The translations under genes and the position numbers were made by a program. A model generated the notes under the pieces. The model was not told the origin of the DNA and did not search any database. It was given only the letters and a program-made list of their open reading frames with translations. From assembly GCA_021014945.1 (NCBI GenBank), contig MU266347.1, positions 124,001 to 188,000 on the forward strand: 64,000 nt of DNA. The letters run 5' to 3'. Positions 11,429 to 23,316 of this stretch are shown piece after piece. Position 1 is the stretch's first letter. The number at the start of each line of letters is the position of its first letter. This DNA comes from Leucogyrophana mollusca. Its lineage: Eukaryota; Basidiomycota; Agaricomycetes; Boletales.

Positions 11429-14400
11429 ATGGCCTCGTCGTCGGCCACTCTGGTGCCCCAGGCTATAAGCTCTGGGGAGCTCACTGACCTTATATCATCC
11501 TCCGCATCTGCCACCGTTTATCCCTCTGACGATGCCATCCTTGCTGTTCTCACCGCGCGATTTCGTGCTGATTTGCCTTACACTAGAATCGGATCAACCA
11601 ACCTAGTCGTCGTCAATCCCTACAAGACTCTCGCTAATGTAAACGATGCCAGCGCAAAGGAGTACGAGGAGAGGTGTTACAAGGACACCAAGCTGGGCTT
11701 GGTAGATGCTCGCAGGCCACCCCAGCCGCACTTGTATGAAATGGCTGCTAAGATTTACCTGCTGATGAGAAGGAGAAACGAGTCGCAAGCTATCATTGCT
11801 AGGTTAGTTTTCGCCAACGACATTCCCCACATTAGCTGTCATTAATTGTACGTACAGAGGAATTTCCGGTTCCGGCAAGACTGCCAGCAGTCGACTCATT
11901 GTCGATCAACTCCTTCGCCTCTCAGCTCATTCGAAGCGAGAAGTCAAAATCGCCGAGCAGGTCAAAGCTCTCTCACCACTCCTCGAGTCATTCGGCAATG
12001 CTAAAACTCCAACCAACGCCAACGCCTCGCGACATGTACGCTACACAGAGCTACACTTCAACGTCCGCGGTCGTATCAGCTCCGCCAAGGTCCTTGCATT
12101 CGGCCTTGACAAATCCCGTCTTACACGGCTTTCGCATGATGAGCGGTCTTACCATATATTCTACCAACTCCTTGCTGGTGCCACGCCAATGGAACGGGAT
12201 TTCCTAGGATTGGAAGGACCATCGGATTACGCTCTCCTTGCATCTTCTGGGTGCTACCGCCTCCCTGCAGGGCCGTTTAGTGATGACGGTATCGCGATGG
12301 ACGATCTGCGAGACGCGCTAAAAACACTCGGCTTCAAGTCCAAACATGTCACATCTCTATTCAGTGTCCTAACAGCCATCCTCCTGCTTGGCAACCTGGA
12401 GTTTGGGGAAGCAGATTCGCAGGATGTATCCGCATACATTATCAACGTGCCAGTCCTCCAGCATGTTGCGAGGCTGTTGGGTGTCCCCTCTGATGAGCTC
12501 AGCGAGATGCTGACGTACAAAACGACTTATGTCCGCAAGGAGCTTTACACCGTTCTCCTGAACGTGCAGCAGAGCAGAGCGCAGAGAGATCAGCTCGTCC
12601 GAGATCTATATGCCATTCTATTCGCTTTTGTCGTCGAAACTGCCAACCATAAACTCGCCCCCAGCCCAATCTCCGCCACACAGATTACCCTCCTAGACCA
12701 GCCAGGGTTCCAGACCCGTGCACCGCCTGGTACAGTGGGGTCTCCCTTGATCGCAACGCACCAGAATGGCTTCGACGAGTTCTGCATCAATTTCGCAGAT
12801 GAGGTAGTGGAATCCCATGTCCTGCGGACTATCTTTGAAGATGGCGCCGGGCACAACGGCTATGTTGTTGCTGATGGCGTGTCCTTGCCACCCATCGTCG
12901 CCATGGACAACTCGGCCTGCGCCGAGCTACTCAGGGGACCCTACACTGCTGAACGCAATTCGCGGAAACCCGGTGGCCTTTTGGGGGTGGTCGACAAGGC
13001 CGTGACGTCTTACAGGTCAGGGAAAGGTGGTGAGGCACGGAATGACGAGCTTTTACAAGACTTGGTCTCAAAGTTCGGCACGCACTCATCCTTTGTGGCT
13101 GCCCCGTCGTCGGATGAGAGGCGTTCGTTCGGTATCAACCACTATGCCGGACCGTGCTCGTACGATGCGACTAATTTCGTGGAGAAGGACGCAGACCTTC
13201 TCGATCCCGCATTTGTCACGCTTCTCCGCGGTTCCACAGACGCTTTCGTGGCCAAGCTTATGTCCGGTCCTAGCTTGTCCACCGAGAAGCACCAGGGTGA
13301 CGGCGAGACTATTGTCCAAGCGCAAGTGTCCTCACGCCCTCTTCGCACTCCCACCGTTCTGTCTAGCAACACGGACGAAAGCCCGCGCTTGAATCCCGCC
13401 AAAATTTATCCCGTCACCACGCAACTGAATCAATCCATGTGGGACGTCCTGTCCACCTTTGAGCGTGCGCGTCTCTGGACCGTATCGTGCATCCGTCCCA
13501 ACGATAACGGGTTTTCGAACTCGGTCGACAAGCGCCGCGTGAAAACTCAGATACGCTCCCTTCTGCTGCCTGACATCGCTGCACGTAGGAGTGTCGAGTA
13601 TGTCGCCGAGTTTGGACAAGGGGAGTTCTGCGACCGGTATCGACCAACAATGCGAGGCTCGGAAATGGAGCGCATTCGCCAATGCGTCCAGTCAAATGGG
13701 TGGAGAGAAGGAATGGACTATGCTATTGGACATCAGAAGATATGGCTGTCCTACCCTGCGTGGAAGATGGTTGAGGACGTTGTGCGTTCTGAAGAAAAGG
13801 AGCAGAAGAAACTTAGCCGGGAGGACTCGGAAGAAGACGAGAGTATCGCGCCTGATGCTGATGACACGACGGAGTATCACCGCTCCCCAGGGGACGACGA
13901 TCAACCCGGCTATTTTGACGAACCAGCAATCACCCCCTTCCAAGACCCGAGGACGCCGAACACCGCAAGCGGTTTCGCGCCGTCGCATATCGCTGCCCCT
14001 GCCCCAGAGTATCCCCACCAGGACGACACCGGGTCTATGTGGGACAAGAAGGGCGAGGGCTTCGACGTTTCCCCCCCACTTCTCGCGGCTGATGGGGATC
14101 TGACCTCGAACAACGCTCAAGTACTAGAGGAGGAACTGCCCACCACCCGCACACGCCGCATATGGCTCATCCTCGTCCGGGTATTCACTGGGTTGATCCC
14201 GAACTTCGCTTTATCATACATAGGGCGCATGAAACGCTCGGATGTCCGCCTCGCATGGCGCGAGAAAGTGACTATCTGTGCGCTCATCCTGTTGATGAAT
14301 GGCATCGTCTTGTTCTACATCATCGTCTTTGGTCAGCTTCTTTGCCCCAACTTCGACAAAGCGTGGACATCGAATGAAGTTGCTCAACACACTGGCACCA

Positions 14401-17400
14401 ACGACTACTACGTCTCGATGCACGGCAATGTCTACGACGTTTCCAATTTCATTCGCGGCGATCACAGTGACATCGTTGGGCAACCCAGTAACGGCGCGGA
14501 TACGCTTGACGCCCTAGCGGGGCAAGACCTGACGTACTACTTCCCCCCGCCCCTGGTCTTGGCTTGTTCCGGACTTGTGACCGACCCGACGATGAAGATC
14601 ACGGTCAAGAACACAACCGACGTTGTATACTCAAATGCAGTTCACAATTCTGGTACCTACGCGGTACAATCCAGCGCGGCGCTTCAGAATCCCAACTGGT
14701 ACACACAGACGTACCTGCCCAAGATTGACCAGTATCTCAAGGGTGCTTTGGTGTGGGAGCCAAGTGATATATCATCACAGGCTAATGACCAGAACATCCA
14801 GCGGTAAGCTGAGGAATTCACATTAAGGTGATACTCTCCTGCTGACTGGATTTCTTCAGCGTTTGGGCCATCTACGATGGTAGCATTTACGACCTAAGTG
14901 ACTATGTCTACACAACGACCACCATCGACGAAGGAGTTGCCAATTACGCATTCTTGAATGCAGACCTCGTCGCCGTCTTCAACGAACAAGCCGGACAGGA
15001 CATAACCAGTGCCTTGAACCAAGTTCTCGATACTCTCGACGAAAACACTCGTTCCGCGAACATGGATTGTCTCCAGAACGCCTTCTATTGGGGCGAGACA
15101 GATTTCCGGTACACGCCACGGTGTCAGGTGCAAAACTACCTGTTGTTGACTTTCTCGAGTATCATCATGGCGTCGATGGGATTGAAGTGTAAGTTTAACT
15201 TTACTTTATGTAACTGTTATGCTGATTTGTCATAGTCTTGGCTGCTCTACAGCTCGGAAGCAAGCGGTATCCTGAGCTCTTGGACAAGTTCGTTCTGTGT
15301 CAAGTCCCTTGCTACACGGAAGGCGAAGATTCACTCCGTCGGACTATCGACTCTCTTGCAGCACTAGACTACGACGACAAACGGAAACTGATCTTCATGA
15401 TATGCGACGGAAACATCATAGGTAGCGGGAATGAACGACCCACGCCTGCCATTGTGCTCGATATTCTTGGTGTCGATCCTTCGAACGACCCGGAGCCGCT
15501 CATGTTCAAATCTATTGGGGAAGGTTCGCAGAAGCTGAACTACGGCAAAGTTTATTCGGGTCTCTATGAGTTTGAGGGGCACGTTGTCCCGTACGTTTAT
15601 CTCCTTCGAGCGAGTATTCCGCGTCTCACGCAGACCTGTACAGGTACATGGTTGTCGTCAAAGTTGGAAAGCCTACCGAACGCTCGAAGCCTGGCAATCG
15701 GGGCAAGCGAGACAGTCAGATCCTGTTGATGCAATACCTAAACAGGGTTCATTTTAATGCACCTATGGCGCCACTGGAACTCGAAATCTACCACCAAATG
15801 CGCAATGTCATTGGGATAGATCCCGCGTTCTACGAGTATATCTTTACGGTTGATGCTGATACGGTACATTTCCGATCCATAGTTCGATTACTTCTCTGTG
15901 TTAACTTGCTGTTACTTGCTGTTTACAGAGCGTGACGCCACAGTCACTGAATCGGCTGGTGGCTTCCTCTTGCGACGATTCGAATATCATCGGCATATGT
16001 GGCGAGACCAAGTTGCAGAACGAAGAAGGGTCCTGGTGGACTATGATCCAGGTTTGTTTATTACTACTTCGAAGAACATCGCCACTCACTATTGCCTTAG
16101 GTCTACGAGTACTACATCTCACATCATCTCTCGAAGGCCTTTGAGAGTTTGTTCGGATCCGTGTCTTGTCTCCCTGGATGTTTCACTCTTTATCGCATCC
16201 GTACCGCAGACAAGGGGCGACCTATCATCATCTCCAACCGTGTCATCGACGACTATGCCGAATGCAACGTGGATACTCTGCACAAGAAGAACTTGTTCTC
16301 CCTCGGTGAAGATCGATTCCTCACGACCCTGTTGATGAAGCATTTCCCGACGTACAAGACGAAGTTCACACCGGACGCTGTCGCACATACTGTGGCGCCT
16401 GTTTCGTGGAGAGTGCTTTTCTCGCAGCGGAGACGATGGATCAACTCGACTGTCCACAACTTGTGCGAGTTGGCGATTCTCCCCGACCTTTGTGGCATGT
16501 GTTGTTTCTCGATGAGGTTCTTCGTCTACATCGACTTAATTGGAACCATCGTGAGTGCTATTTTCTTTAGCGCTCCCCTTGATACAATTTAACACGAGCA
16601 TACATAGATCTTGCCTGCAACTGTTGTTTATGTACGTGTCCTCTCAGAGAGATCCCGATTCATACTCACAATCTTCGTAGCTCCTGTACCTTATCATCGT
16701 TGTAGCCACCGGAAACGCGCCTTTCCCGCTAATTTCCATCATCATGCTCGCAGCAGTGTACGGTCTGCAGGTACGTAGTAGGACTATCTTTCTTGCAGTT
16801 GTTCACACTCAATTTCCCAGGCCCTGATATTCATCATCAAGCGAGAGTTCATGCTTGTGGGTTGGATGGTCGTCTACTTGATCTCGTACGTCCTTTCATA
16901 ATGTCGTGTGTGACCTGTCGAAGGCGCTGACTTTTGTTGCGCAGGTATCCTGTGTACAGTTTCTTCCTCCCCATTTACTCCTTCTGGCGCATGGACGAGT
17001 TCGGTTGGGGTAACACTCGCGTGGTGCTCGACGATGGAGGGAACAAGAAGGTCATTACCAACACCGACAACAGGTTCAACGAGTCAATGATTCCGTACAA
17101 GAAGTTCAGCGGTATGTATCCCGTGACAGTCGGCGCACGATCGCTTTACTTACTGCTTCAACCAGAGTACGAGGCTGAGGCATGGGAATCAGCATCTGGA
17201 CATACGGTGGCACCCGAGAACAACTTGGTGAACCCCGCGTATATGTCGATGTCTCAAGTTCGCCTTCCCATGTCGCAGCATCAATCGGTCTATAATCACA
17301 GCCAGTCTGAGGCTGGTGACTACTACCGCGACACGAACCCCCTCAACCCGAATAACTCCAACCCGAACTTCCGTAGTTCGCCCTCCCGGCCGAGCTCCCG

Positions 17401-17923
17401 CGCTGTCTCTGACTTCAAGGGCCCTCCCAGCCAACGGCAGACAGCGTTCCACACCTCTCAAGAACAGCTGGTGATGGCCGCACCGGGTCCGTATGGCAAT
17501 CCTGGCATGAACAGTGTGTATGGAATGCCGCCGCCGGACCCGCGCATGACAATGGGCGCAAGCATATACAACCGGTCCATGTCGCCTGCGGTTAGCCTTG
17601 GAGGACCGCCACAGCCTGCGTTTGGTGGAATGCGCCCGACGTCGACTTTTTCCATGGCGACTACCGTGTTCACAGGACCGAGTATGAATCCCAACCCATC
17701 CGATGAGGAACTTTACACAGCGCTTCGGAGCTACTTGAGCACGCAGGACTTGATGAGCGTTACCAAGAAGTAAGCACTTGTTAATGTCTGAGGGAAATGT
17801 CACTAACCGCTACCTACCAGGACGGCTCGTGAGGCTATGGCAGCGCGCTTCCCAAGAGCGGACTTGACATCACGCAAGGACTTTTTGAACCAGTCGATTG
17901 ACAACATTCTTTCGCATTCGTAG
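11429..17923 (+). CDS. mcs1: Class V chitin synthase with N-terminal myosin-like motor
   Basis: Polymerises UDP-GlcNAc into chitin at growing tips; the motor-like head helps deliver or retain the enzyme there. Thirteen exons (11429-11802, 11858-14803, 14860-15188, 15236-15590, 15644-15863, 15929-16051, 16101-16550, 16608-16631, 16681-16770, 16821-16885, 16945-17111, 17166-17769, 17821-17923) sum to 5850 nt, giving 1949 residues, normal for the family. Domain order: myosin head with P-loop GISGSGKT and switch [12 protein letters not shown]; membrane segments near codon 920; a cytochrome b5-like region ([17 protein letters not shown]); GT2 catalytic core with [25 protein letters not shown] and QRRRW; C-terminal membrane helices; a disordered tail; and a DEK-like C-terminus ([18 protein letters not shown]). 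The ATG at 11429 is chosen because the longer frame starts with GTG. The symbol follows the Ustilago orthologue. Confidence 0.96.
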
Positions 17924-18264
17924 ACATTCATTTGACATTGCATTTTCTCAAGACTATTAGTGTACGGATTCCTTCTGGGACTTATTGACCGTTGTTTCTC
18001 GTATCCCGGACTTTCAGCATGTTTACTTACATCTCTACGCATTACTTTTACCTTCGACCTGTTGTTCTGTGAGAACTTTTGTCGTATAGTGGTGGACGAG
18101 GACATTGACAGAATGCACGATGTGATTCATCCAAGGCTGCGGCGCTCTTGTATGTACCGAAAAAAGTAGTCCTCGAAGTTGTCACGAGAAAGTAAGAAGG
18201 TACTGTCATAAGTTACAAGTTGTCCAACGAGCACAGCAAGGACTCCTGAAGGCTGGACAGGGTA
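17924..18264. other. Convergent 3' intergenic spacer
   Basis: Short A/T-richer spacer shared by the 3' ends of the chitin synthase and the minus-strand SNARE gene. It should hold both polyadenylation regions; no gene is seen. Confidence 0.5.
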
Positions 18265-19292
18265 TCATGTCACACGAATAATTAGAACCATCACCACGAA
18301 CGCTATGAGCACGGCAATGATACTCATCACTACTAGGCAAGTTGTGCTCCCACTCTTCCCTCGGAAATCCCGAAGTCGTATCCTCTCGCGTTTCATCACA
18401 TCGAAGTTACCCTCAAGTTTCTCCTGCATCTCCTCCACAACAGCCTTATCTTTTCCAAGAGACTCCGCAAAGTGCGCAGCATTTCGTTTGAGCTGGGTTG
18501 CCATCAGTGCGAGTTGCTCAGACAGCTCCTCTTGGAGTGCGCGTGAATTCTGGAGGATCGTTGGAGTGGCAGTGATTTTGGACGACGAGGGAGAGGCAGC
18601 GGTCGGCAGGGTAGAAGGTATCAGCATATTATCCGGGCGCTGTGATGAAGGTAAACTGGTTTGGGAAGAGGGAAGCATATCATGTGCGAGCGGTATGACG
18701 GGTGAATCGGAGTCAGCTTCCGCGGGTAAAAGCGTGGCTTCGATGGACGGAGGTTGGGATATCGCGGAGTCAAGTGCCGGAGCGGGCTTCTGCACAGGTG
18801 CAGGTATGGAAGGTAAGATAGGGCGAGGGCGTTTGGTTTGAGGTGCCGCTCGCTGTAAGGGCATGAAGCGGCGGAAACAAGGAGTGAAACAAAGTGCGAA
18901 CCTTTTCCACTTCAGTGACGAAAGTTTCCAGTCGATCCAAAGTGGAGCGCATACGCTGGTAGCGTTGCTCAGATGCCCTACCAAACCCTGGATTAGGCTA
19001 CCAGCAAGACCGTCAGTGGTGACACTCACGGCATAGCACTCGAGTCATCCGCCTCGACATTCTTCAATAGAATCCTAGCATGTCGTATTCGCTTCACAGA
19101 ATTCAGTACTCTCCACTCGCAAACTCGGCAACAACTGACCTGGAGGGTTCCCTGTGCTCTGATCCAATCGTTGCGGTTCACGTCCCTGTTGGTGGCCCAA
19201 TCTTCCTCGGTGACAGAGTTCTCTAGCCTCTTCACGAGACGGGGGAGATTTATTTTGTCGTGAATTGACTGCTCGTTATTCAAGAAGCTCAT
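18265..19292 (-). CDS. USE1: USE1-type SNARE of ER-Golgi retrograde transport
   Basis: Part of the ER SNARE complex (Ufe1/Sec20/Use1/Sec22) that fuses COPI vesicles with the ER. Four exons (18265-18852, 18902-18977, 19030-19091, 19140-19292) sum to 879 nt, giving 292 residues. The N-terminal part is helical (INLPRLVKRLENSVTEEDW). The middle is Pro/Ser-rich. Then come the SNARE-like coiled coil LQEELSEQLALMATQLKRNA...DKAVVEEMQEKLEGNFDVMKRE and a C-terminal tail anchor (CLVVMSIIAVLIAFVVMVLI). The coiled-coil segment, with its LKRNAAHFAESLGKDKAVV core, resembles the Use1 family. Tail-anchored topology and length fit. Assignment by pattern is strong but not checked by alignment. Confidence 0.82.
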
Positions 19293-19473
19293 GATTGTTC
19301 GTTAGACTCTCGGAGTGCGTCACCTTGCTGCCGTGTTTATTGCATGCTGGGGACATGAGCTGCTCTGCCAATTAGACCACGTGGAATCAACGTGACGCAT
19401 CCCAAATCTGGAGCACTACTAGTGGCGCAGGGCCTTTCACTGGACAGCGACTCATACAGGACTCAGTAACTCG
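19293..19473. promoter_or_regulatory. Short bidirectional promoter region
   Basis: Only 181 bp separate the start codons of the SNARE gene (minus) and the adjacent hypothetical gene (plus), so the two probably share control sequences. No TATA box stands out. Confidence 0.4.
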
Positions 19474-20329
19474 ATGGAAGCTGCTAATCAATCCAAAGGA
19501 ATAAAAGATGCAGATGAACCCGCAGGAAAAGATAGCACATTGCTGCACCCGAAGCTCATCCTTGCCTTGTCTGCCGGTTCAGGCGTGTTTGGAACTCTCT
19601 AGCCAGTCATTATTGATCAGGCCCCTTTTCACCCTCGTGACGTTCTGCGCGACGTCTGTCCGTACTTTGCTGGACTCTGTCGTCCACACAGGAGATCGGA
19701 TCAAGCCAAAATGGTGAGGCATCGATATGCAATCGTTAAAACTGTCACTGAGTGGCATAATTTCAGTGGTATGAAGACCACAACAGGATTCCAGATTATT
19801 ACAATGCTCCATTCAAGCTCGATATCTCCTTGGACGAAGAATGGGCTATCTGGGGTGCTGACAAGTCAGTGTACCTAGAGTCAATCCGTGTCGTACTGAC
19901 GGTAACCTGGTACGTGCCAGGTGCGGCTTTCGAAATATTGACGTCTTCCGTGAATTTTGTGCCCTCGGTGATGTCGATCCCTCCACCGGGATTGGATACG
20001 TCCCAAACTACTACAGGCTAGCGGAAGACTCTTTGGTAGACTTGGGGAACTTAAAGCGGCGAATCAGCGTCGAAGGAGACGTCGATCACGATCACAGGTC
20101 AGACTTTGTGGGCCGTAATAGGTGGTGGATGTGGGGGTCAAGGACGCATGATCTCGTTTTTGAGACGGGCATGAATCCAATGCATCCGGGAAATAATGGT
20201 TTCTGTCATTACTTTGGGCTCGTGGGCCGGAAGGACAAGTCGCTGCAGATGTACAACTTCCTGGTGGACAACGAACGTGATGGTACCACATATATGTCTG
20301 AGGTTGCTTTCCGACGAGAGTGGATATAG
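19474..20329 (+). pseudogene. Unrecognised gene with one in-frame TAG, possible pseudogene
   Basis: Three exons, 19474-19713, 19767-19864 and 19921-20329, join in phase and total 747 nt. The frame begins MEAANQSKGIKDADEPAG and is coding-like throughout, but contains a single TAG at 19600-19602 (codon 43), after GSGVFGTL and before PVIIDQAPFHPRDVL. Downstream exons give RIPDYYNAPFKLDISLDEEW, then FREFCALGDVDPSTG, then HYFGLVGRKDKSLQMYNFLV and the stop after SEVAFRREWI. I do not recognise the family. No intron with usable splice sites removes the TAG in phase. If the gene is functional it may instead start at the ATG at 19711, leaving about 169 codons. The GTCAGT donor and GTGAGG donor are ordinary. 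Confidence 0.5.
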
Positions 20330-20360
20330 TTTGTACGCTGCCACTCTTTTTTGCGCCCTC

Positions 20361-20375
20361 AAAGTTGGCGCTGAT
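20361..20375. repeat. Left target-site duplication of the SINE
   Basis: AAAGTTGGCGCTGAT, identical to the right copy after the poly(A) tail. Its A-rich start fits target-primed reverse transcription. Confidence 0.88.
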
Positions 20376-20802
20376 GGGGACAGATGGCTTTGTGGATATG
20401 CCTCCAACCCTGGAGCCGCTTCGGTGGCTGCCGGCCTTATGTTAGAAGGTCGCAGGTTCGAATCCTGCAAAAACCACCAGGGAGTTTTAGTGGGTATTAC
20501 GTGTTAGTGGAGTCCCACAGTACCCGCCTAATCCGGCAATGGGTCTGCGTAAAAGCATTTCTTCCTGGAGGATTGTACCTCTATTCTTCGAGTGAAACTC
20601 TCGTACAATTTGACCGTACTGAAGAGCGGCCGACTTTGTTGGTTGGCGCAGTCGTTGTGTCCCTCAAAAAATTTCGCCCGCATACGGGACTTAACTTACG
20701 AGCGTCGAGGAAACAACCGGGCGAATTGATCCTAGGCCACATCGATGGCAAGAGCACTCAACGCGCCTAATGATCAACAGAAAAAAAAAAAAAAAAAAAA
20801 AA
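20376..20802 (+). mobile_element. tRNA-type SINE with poly(A) tail
   Basis: A non-autonomous retroelement of about 427 bp. Its head carries an RNA polymerase III internal promoter: an A-box-like TGGCTTTGTGG at 20385-20395 and a perfect B-box GGTTCGAATCC at 20455-20465, the latter inside a 5-bp T-stem (GCAGG/CCTGC) with the usual seven-base loop. The 70-nt A-to-B spacing suggests a long-variable-arm (Leu/Ser-type) or extended tRNA ancestor. An unrelated body of about 300 bp follows and ends in 25 uninterrupted A residues (20781-20805). Perfect 15-bp direct repeats flank it. The element has no coding capacity and would depend on a LINE reverse transcriptase. It lies 46 bp beyond the stop codon of the preceding gene. 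Confidence 0.88.
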
Positions 20803-20817
20803 AAAGTTGGCGCTGAT
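20803..20817. repeat. Right target-site duplication of the SINE
   Basis: AAAGTTGGCGCTGAT following directly on the poly(A) run. The boundary between tail and repeat is ambiguous by three A residues. Confidence 0.88.
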
Positions 20818-21749
20818 TTTTGCACGCTGAACAGTGGTTGACGCGGGCAGAGAGCTATTGCGTGTGTCGGCATCCAACTACAGTGATCAATGTGGCCCCA
20901 GCCGCACGCATTGACACCCCTTTCGTGCATGGTCCCTGGCGGGCCCGATATCACGGCACTATATCGTATCTGCCACCCGCGTCTCCCTCGGTGTGGTCAA
21001 AGCAGCAAAGGCGTTAAACACATGTTGCCTCGCAAAATGCTGTGCTTAGTCTCGTCGAAATGACGCACACTTGGTCTCCTTAGGGCCGAGGACTAACTAA
21101 CCAACCTTGAGCAAGCTTATTCGTAAGTTGCTGGGCTGCCATCATCTCAATGACTGAAATTGCACACGAGCCAGCGAAAAAGCCATGGAATTTGTCCTCG
21201 AAACGATGCATTGGTGTATGGGATGAAGCGCATGGTTAGCAGTTGTGGGTGAGACCCTCTGTTGCTTATTACTCACTTGACGAACAGATGGGTGCCAGGG
21301 CTTTCAACTCGAGGCTACAACGTGATTGAGTCGCGGTAACTCATAGGAAGACCCTTCCACTACTGGGGACATGTTGCTAAATCAGAGGCGGATCACGTAT
21401 GGACAGTACAATGGCTATTATCGGCGAGAATCCTGGCTCCAATGGCGTGCAGGGGGCAGGGGGTTGCGCAAGCACTCTTCAGCAGATGTGGCAGGGTGGT
21501 CTCGCTGACCACGCGCCCGTTCTTCATGGCCTCCAAAACAACTCCGAATAGCCGCTTTTGATATGTCTTCTGTGAATCTCCTATTTCTGCCGCATATGGC
21601 GCGGTTCCAGGAACTTCACATTGATGTGTGGCAAATGAACAGCAGAGAATGCTCAGCGGTCAAATCAATTTGAACTAGCATTCACGCGCCGGCGGCGAGG
21701 ACTGGAAAGCGAGTGCAGATGAGGTATTTAAGCCAGCAGCTGGCGTACA
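20818..21749. other. Intergenic, no gene seen
   Basis: About 0.9 kb between the SINE and the C2-domain gene. Only short frames are present. It should contain the promoter of the downstream gene. Confidence 0.5.
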
Positions 21750-23316
21750 ATGGCTAGCACTATCTTGTTAGCTATGTTCGACGGCGGTATGTTGACGTAC
21801 TCACCAGTACGTTCCCCAGCAGAGAGCACACATCGAGAACAAGAGATTTCACCAGCATCTGCTCTGCGTGATGTTGGATCGAGACGAAAAATGACATCGC
21901 GGACAGGATCCCCGACGTCAGTAAGGCCGCTTCCCACTACGCCAGTTCTCGCCGTTCCAATCTCCCCAAATGGCACAGCTCGATACCCGGCGCCAGACCA
22001 ACCACGACGGATTTCGCTTCCACTTCCCGCTATACCCTCGAGCCCACCCCAGGTTCCACCCGCGCCTCGCTCCCCAAGTGCGCCACCCGCTTTAGGTGTA
22101 CGCCCTCTGCCTCCTCCCCCGGCACACCAACCTCTTCCGCCTCTTCTTGCAGCCAAGCCACCATCTTCAGTCGACCTTGCAACCTTTTCCCACCTACCCC
22201 CACAGTCCCCAATCACGGTTGTACGGTGTCCAGCTGTACCTTCTCCGCTGGAGGCACCTCAGCCTGGGGCATTGCGCTCCGGAGAGCCTTCAACCCCTCC
22301 AACGGCTGCGAGGTCCTCTGATGCGGTGTCGCTCATCCCTCCGCTTCAAGGGACCATTCCCTCTTCAGCTTCGCCTCGGCCTTGCCGACCACGTCTCAAA
22401 CTGATTATGCCTTCGGAGTCGAGACAACCTTCAAATTCAACACTGCCACCAAATTCACAGCCCTTCCCCACGTCCTCGGGTTCGCATGATTCTGCATCAC
22501 AATCTCTCGCTTCATCTCCAGTCCCCTTCGTGGGAGAGGACCTGGCACGGGTTGCCCAGGACTCGCCCCATATATACCGAGGGAGAGCAAATCAGTCGGT
22601 AAACCGGTTCCACGAGCGACAAACTCTGAGGGATCCATCTGAATATGGAGGAAGCTCGACGTTACAGTCCTCTCGCCCATCGGGGCGGTCGACACAAGGC
22701 AAGGTCGCACAGTCCAACAGCTCACCGTCGCTATTTCCACGAAATCAGCTTCGGAAAGACTCACATAGACGTGTTCGGAATACATCATTCTGTGTGACGA
22801 TCTCTGGTAAGTTGACTGCCCTCGTAGAAGCTCCCGCCTGACGAATGCGACAATAGGAGTGGAGGTAACCGACCTTCCAAGAAAGGGGTCCTTCAGTGTT
22901 CAATTCTGTGCCGGCAGCGACGTTGTTCGGAGAACAAAGCATGTCAAGCTTGATGCGGAGGGTGTAGCCAGATGGGATGAAGCTCTGACTCTCCGTATGT
23001 GAGTGCACGCTCCATGTACGTGTCACACAAGTTAAAAGGCTGCAAGTGACGAACCGTCATCCATTGAAGTGAGAATTCTCAGGCGTCGCTTCTTTTTTTG
23101 GCGCACAGTCCTGTTGGAAGGGACCCTGCCACTCGATCAGTTCTCTGGAAGCGAGGCCACAGGACGTAAGTGACTTTGGGGAAACATCGAACTTGGCACT
23201 AACAGAGCTTGTGCCGCGCAGCCATTGAGGTCACTTCTTCGAATGCGCCATCGAGTCGCCGAGAGGGGCGGATCAAGTTCAGCTGTACTAGACAACCTCT
23301 GGGTGGTTGTACCTAA
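21750..23316 (+). CDS. Proline-rich protein with C-terminal C2-like domain
   Basis: Four exons (21750-22806, 22857-22994, 23070-23165, 23222-23316) sum to 1386 nt, giving 461 residues. The first 350 residues are disordered, with polyproline runs (RPLPPPPAHQPLPPLLAAKP) and many Ser/Pro pairs that could bind SH3 or WW domains. The C-terminus reads FCVTISGVEVTDLPRKGSF, SVQFCAGSDVVRRTKHVKL, ARWDEALTL and LLEGTLPLDQFSG, the strand pattern of a C2 domain, though without an obvious set of calcium-binding aspartates. A membrane or cytoskeletal adaptor role is inference. The acceptor of exon 3 was chosen because it is the only one that keeps the frame open. An alternative start lies at 21774. Confidence 0.65.

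Noticed and set aside
20376..20475. A functional tRNA gene at the B-box
   Set aside because: The T-arm is perfect, but the 7-nt stretch after it (AAAAACC) does not pair with the bases that would form the 5' acceptor strand, and the downstream poly(A) and direct repeats point to a SINE head.
21728..22216. A 162-codon Gly/Arg-rich antisense frame
   Set aside because: It is the mirror of the proline-rich coding exon (Pro codons read as Gly on the other strand).
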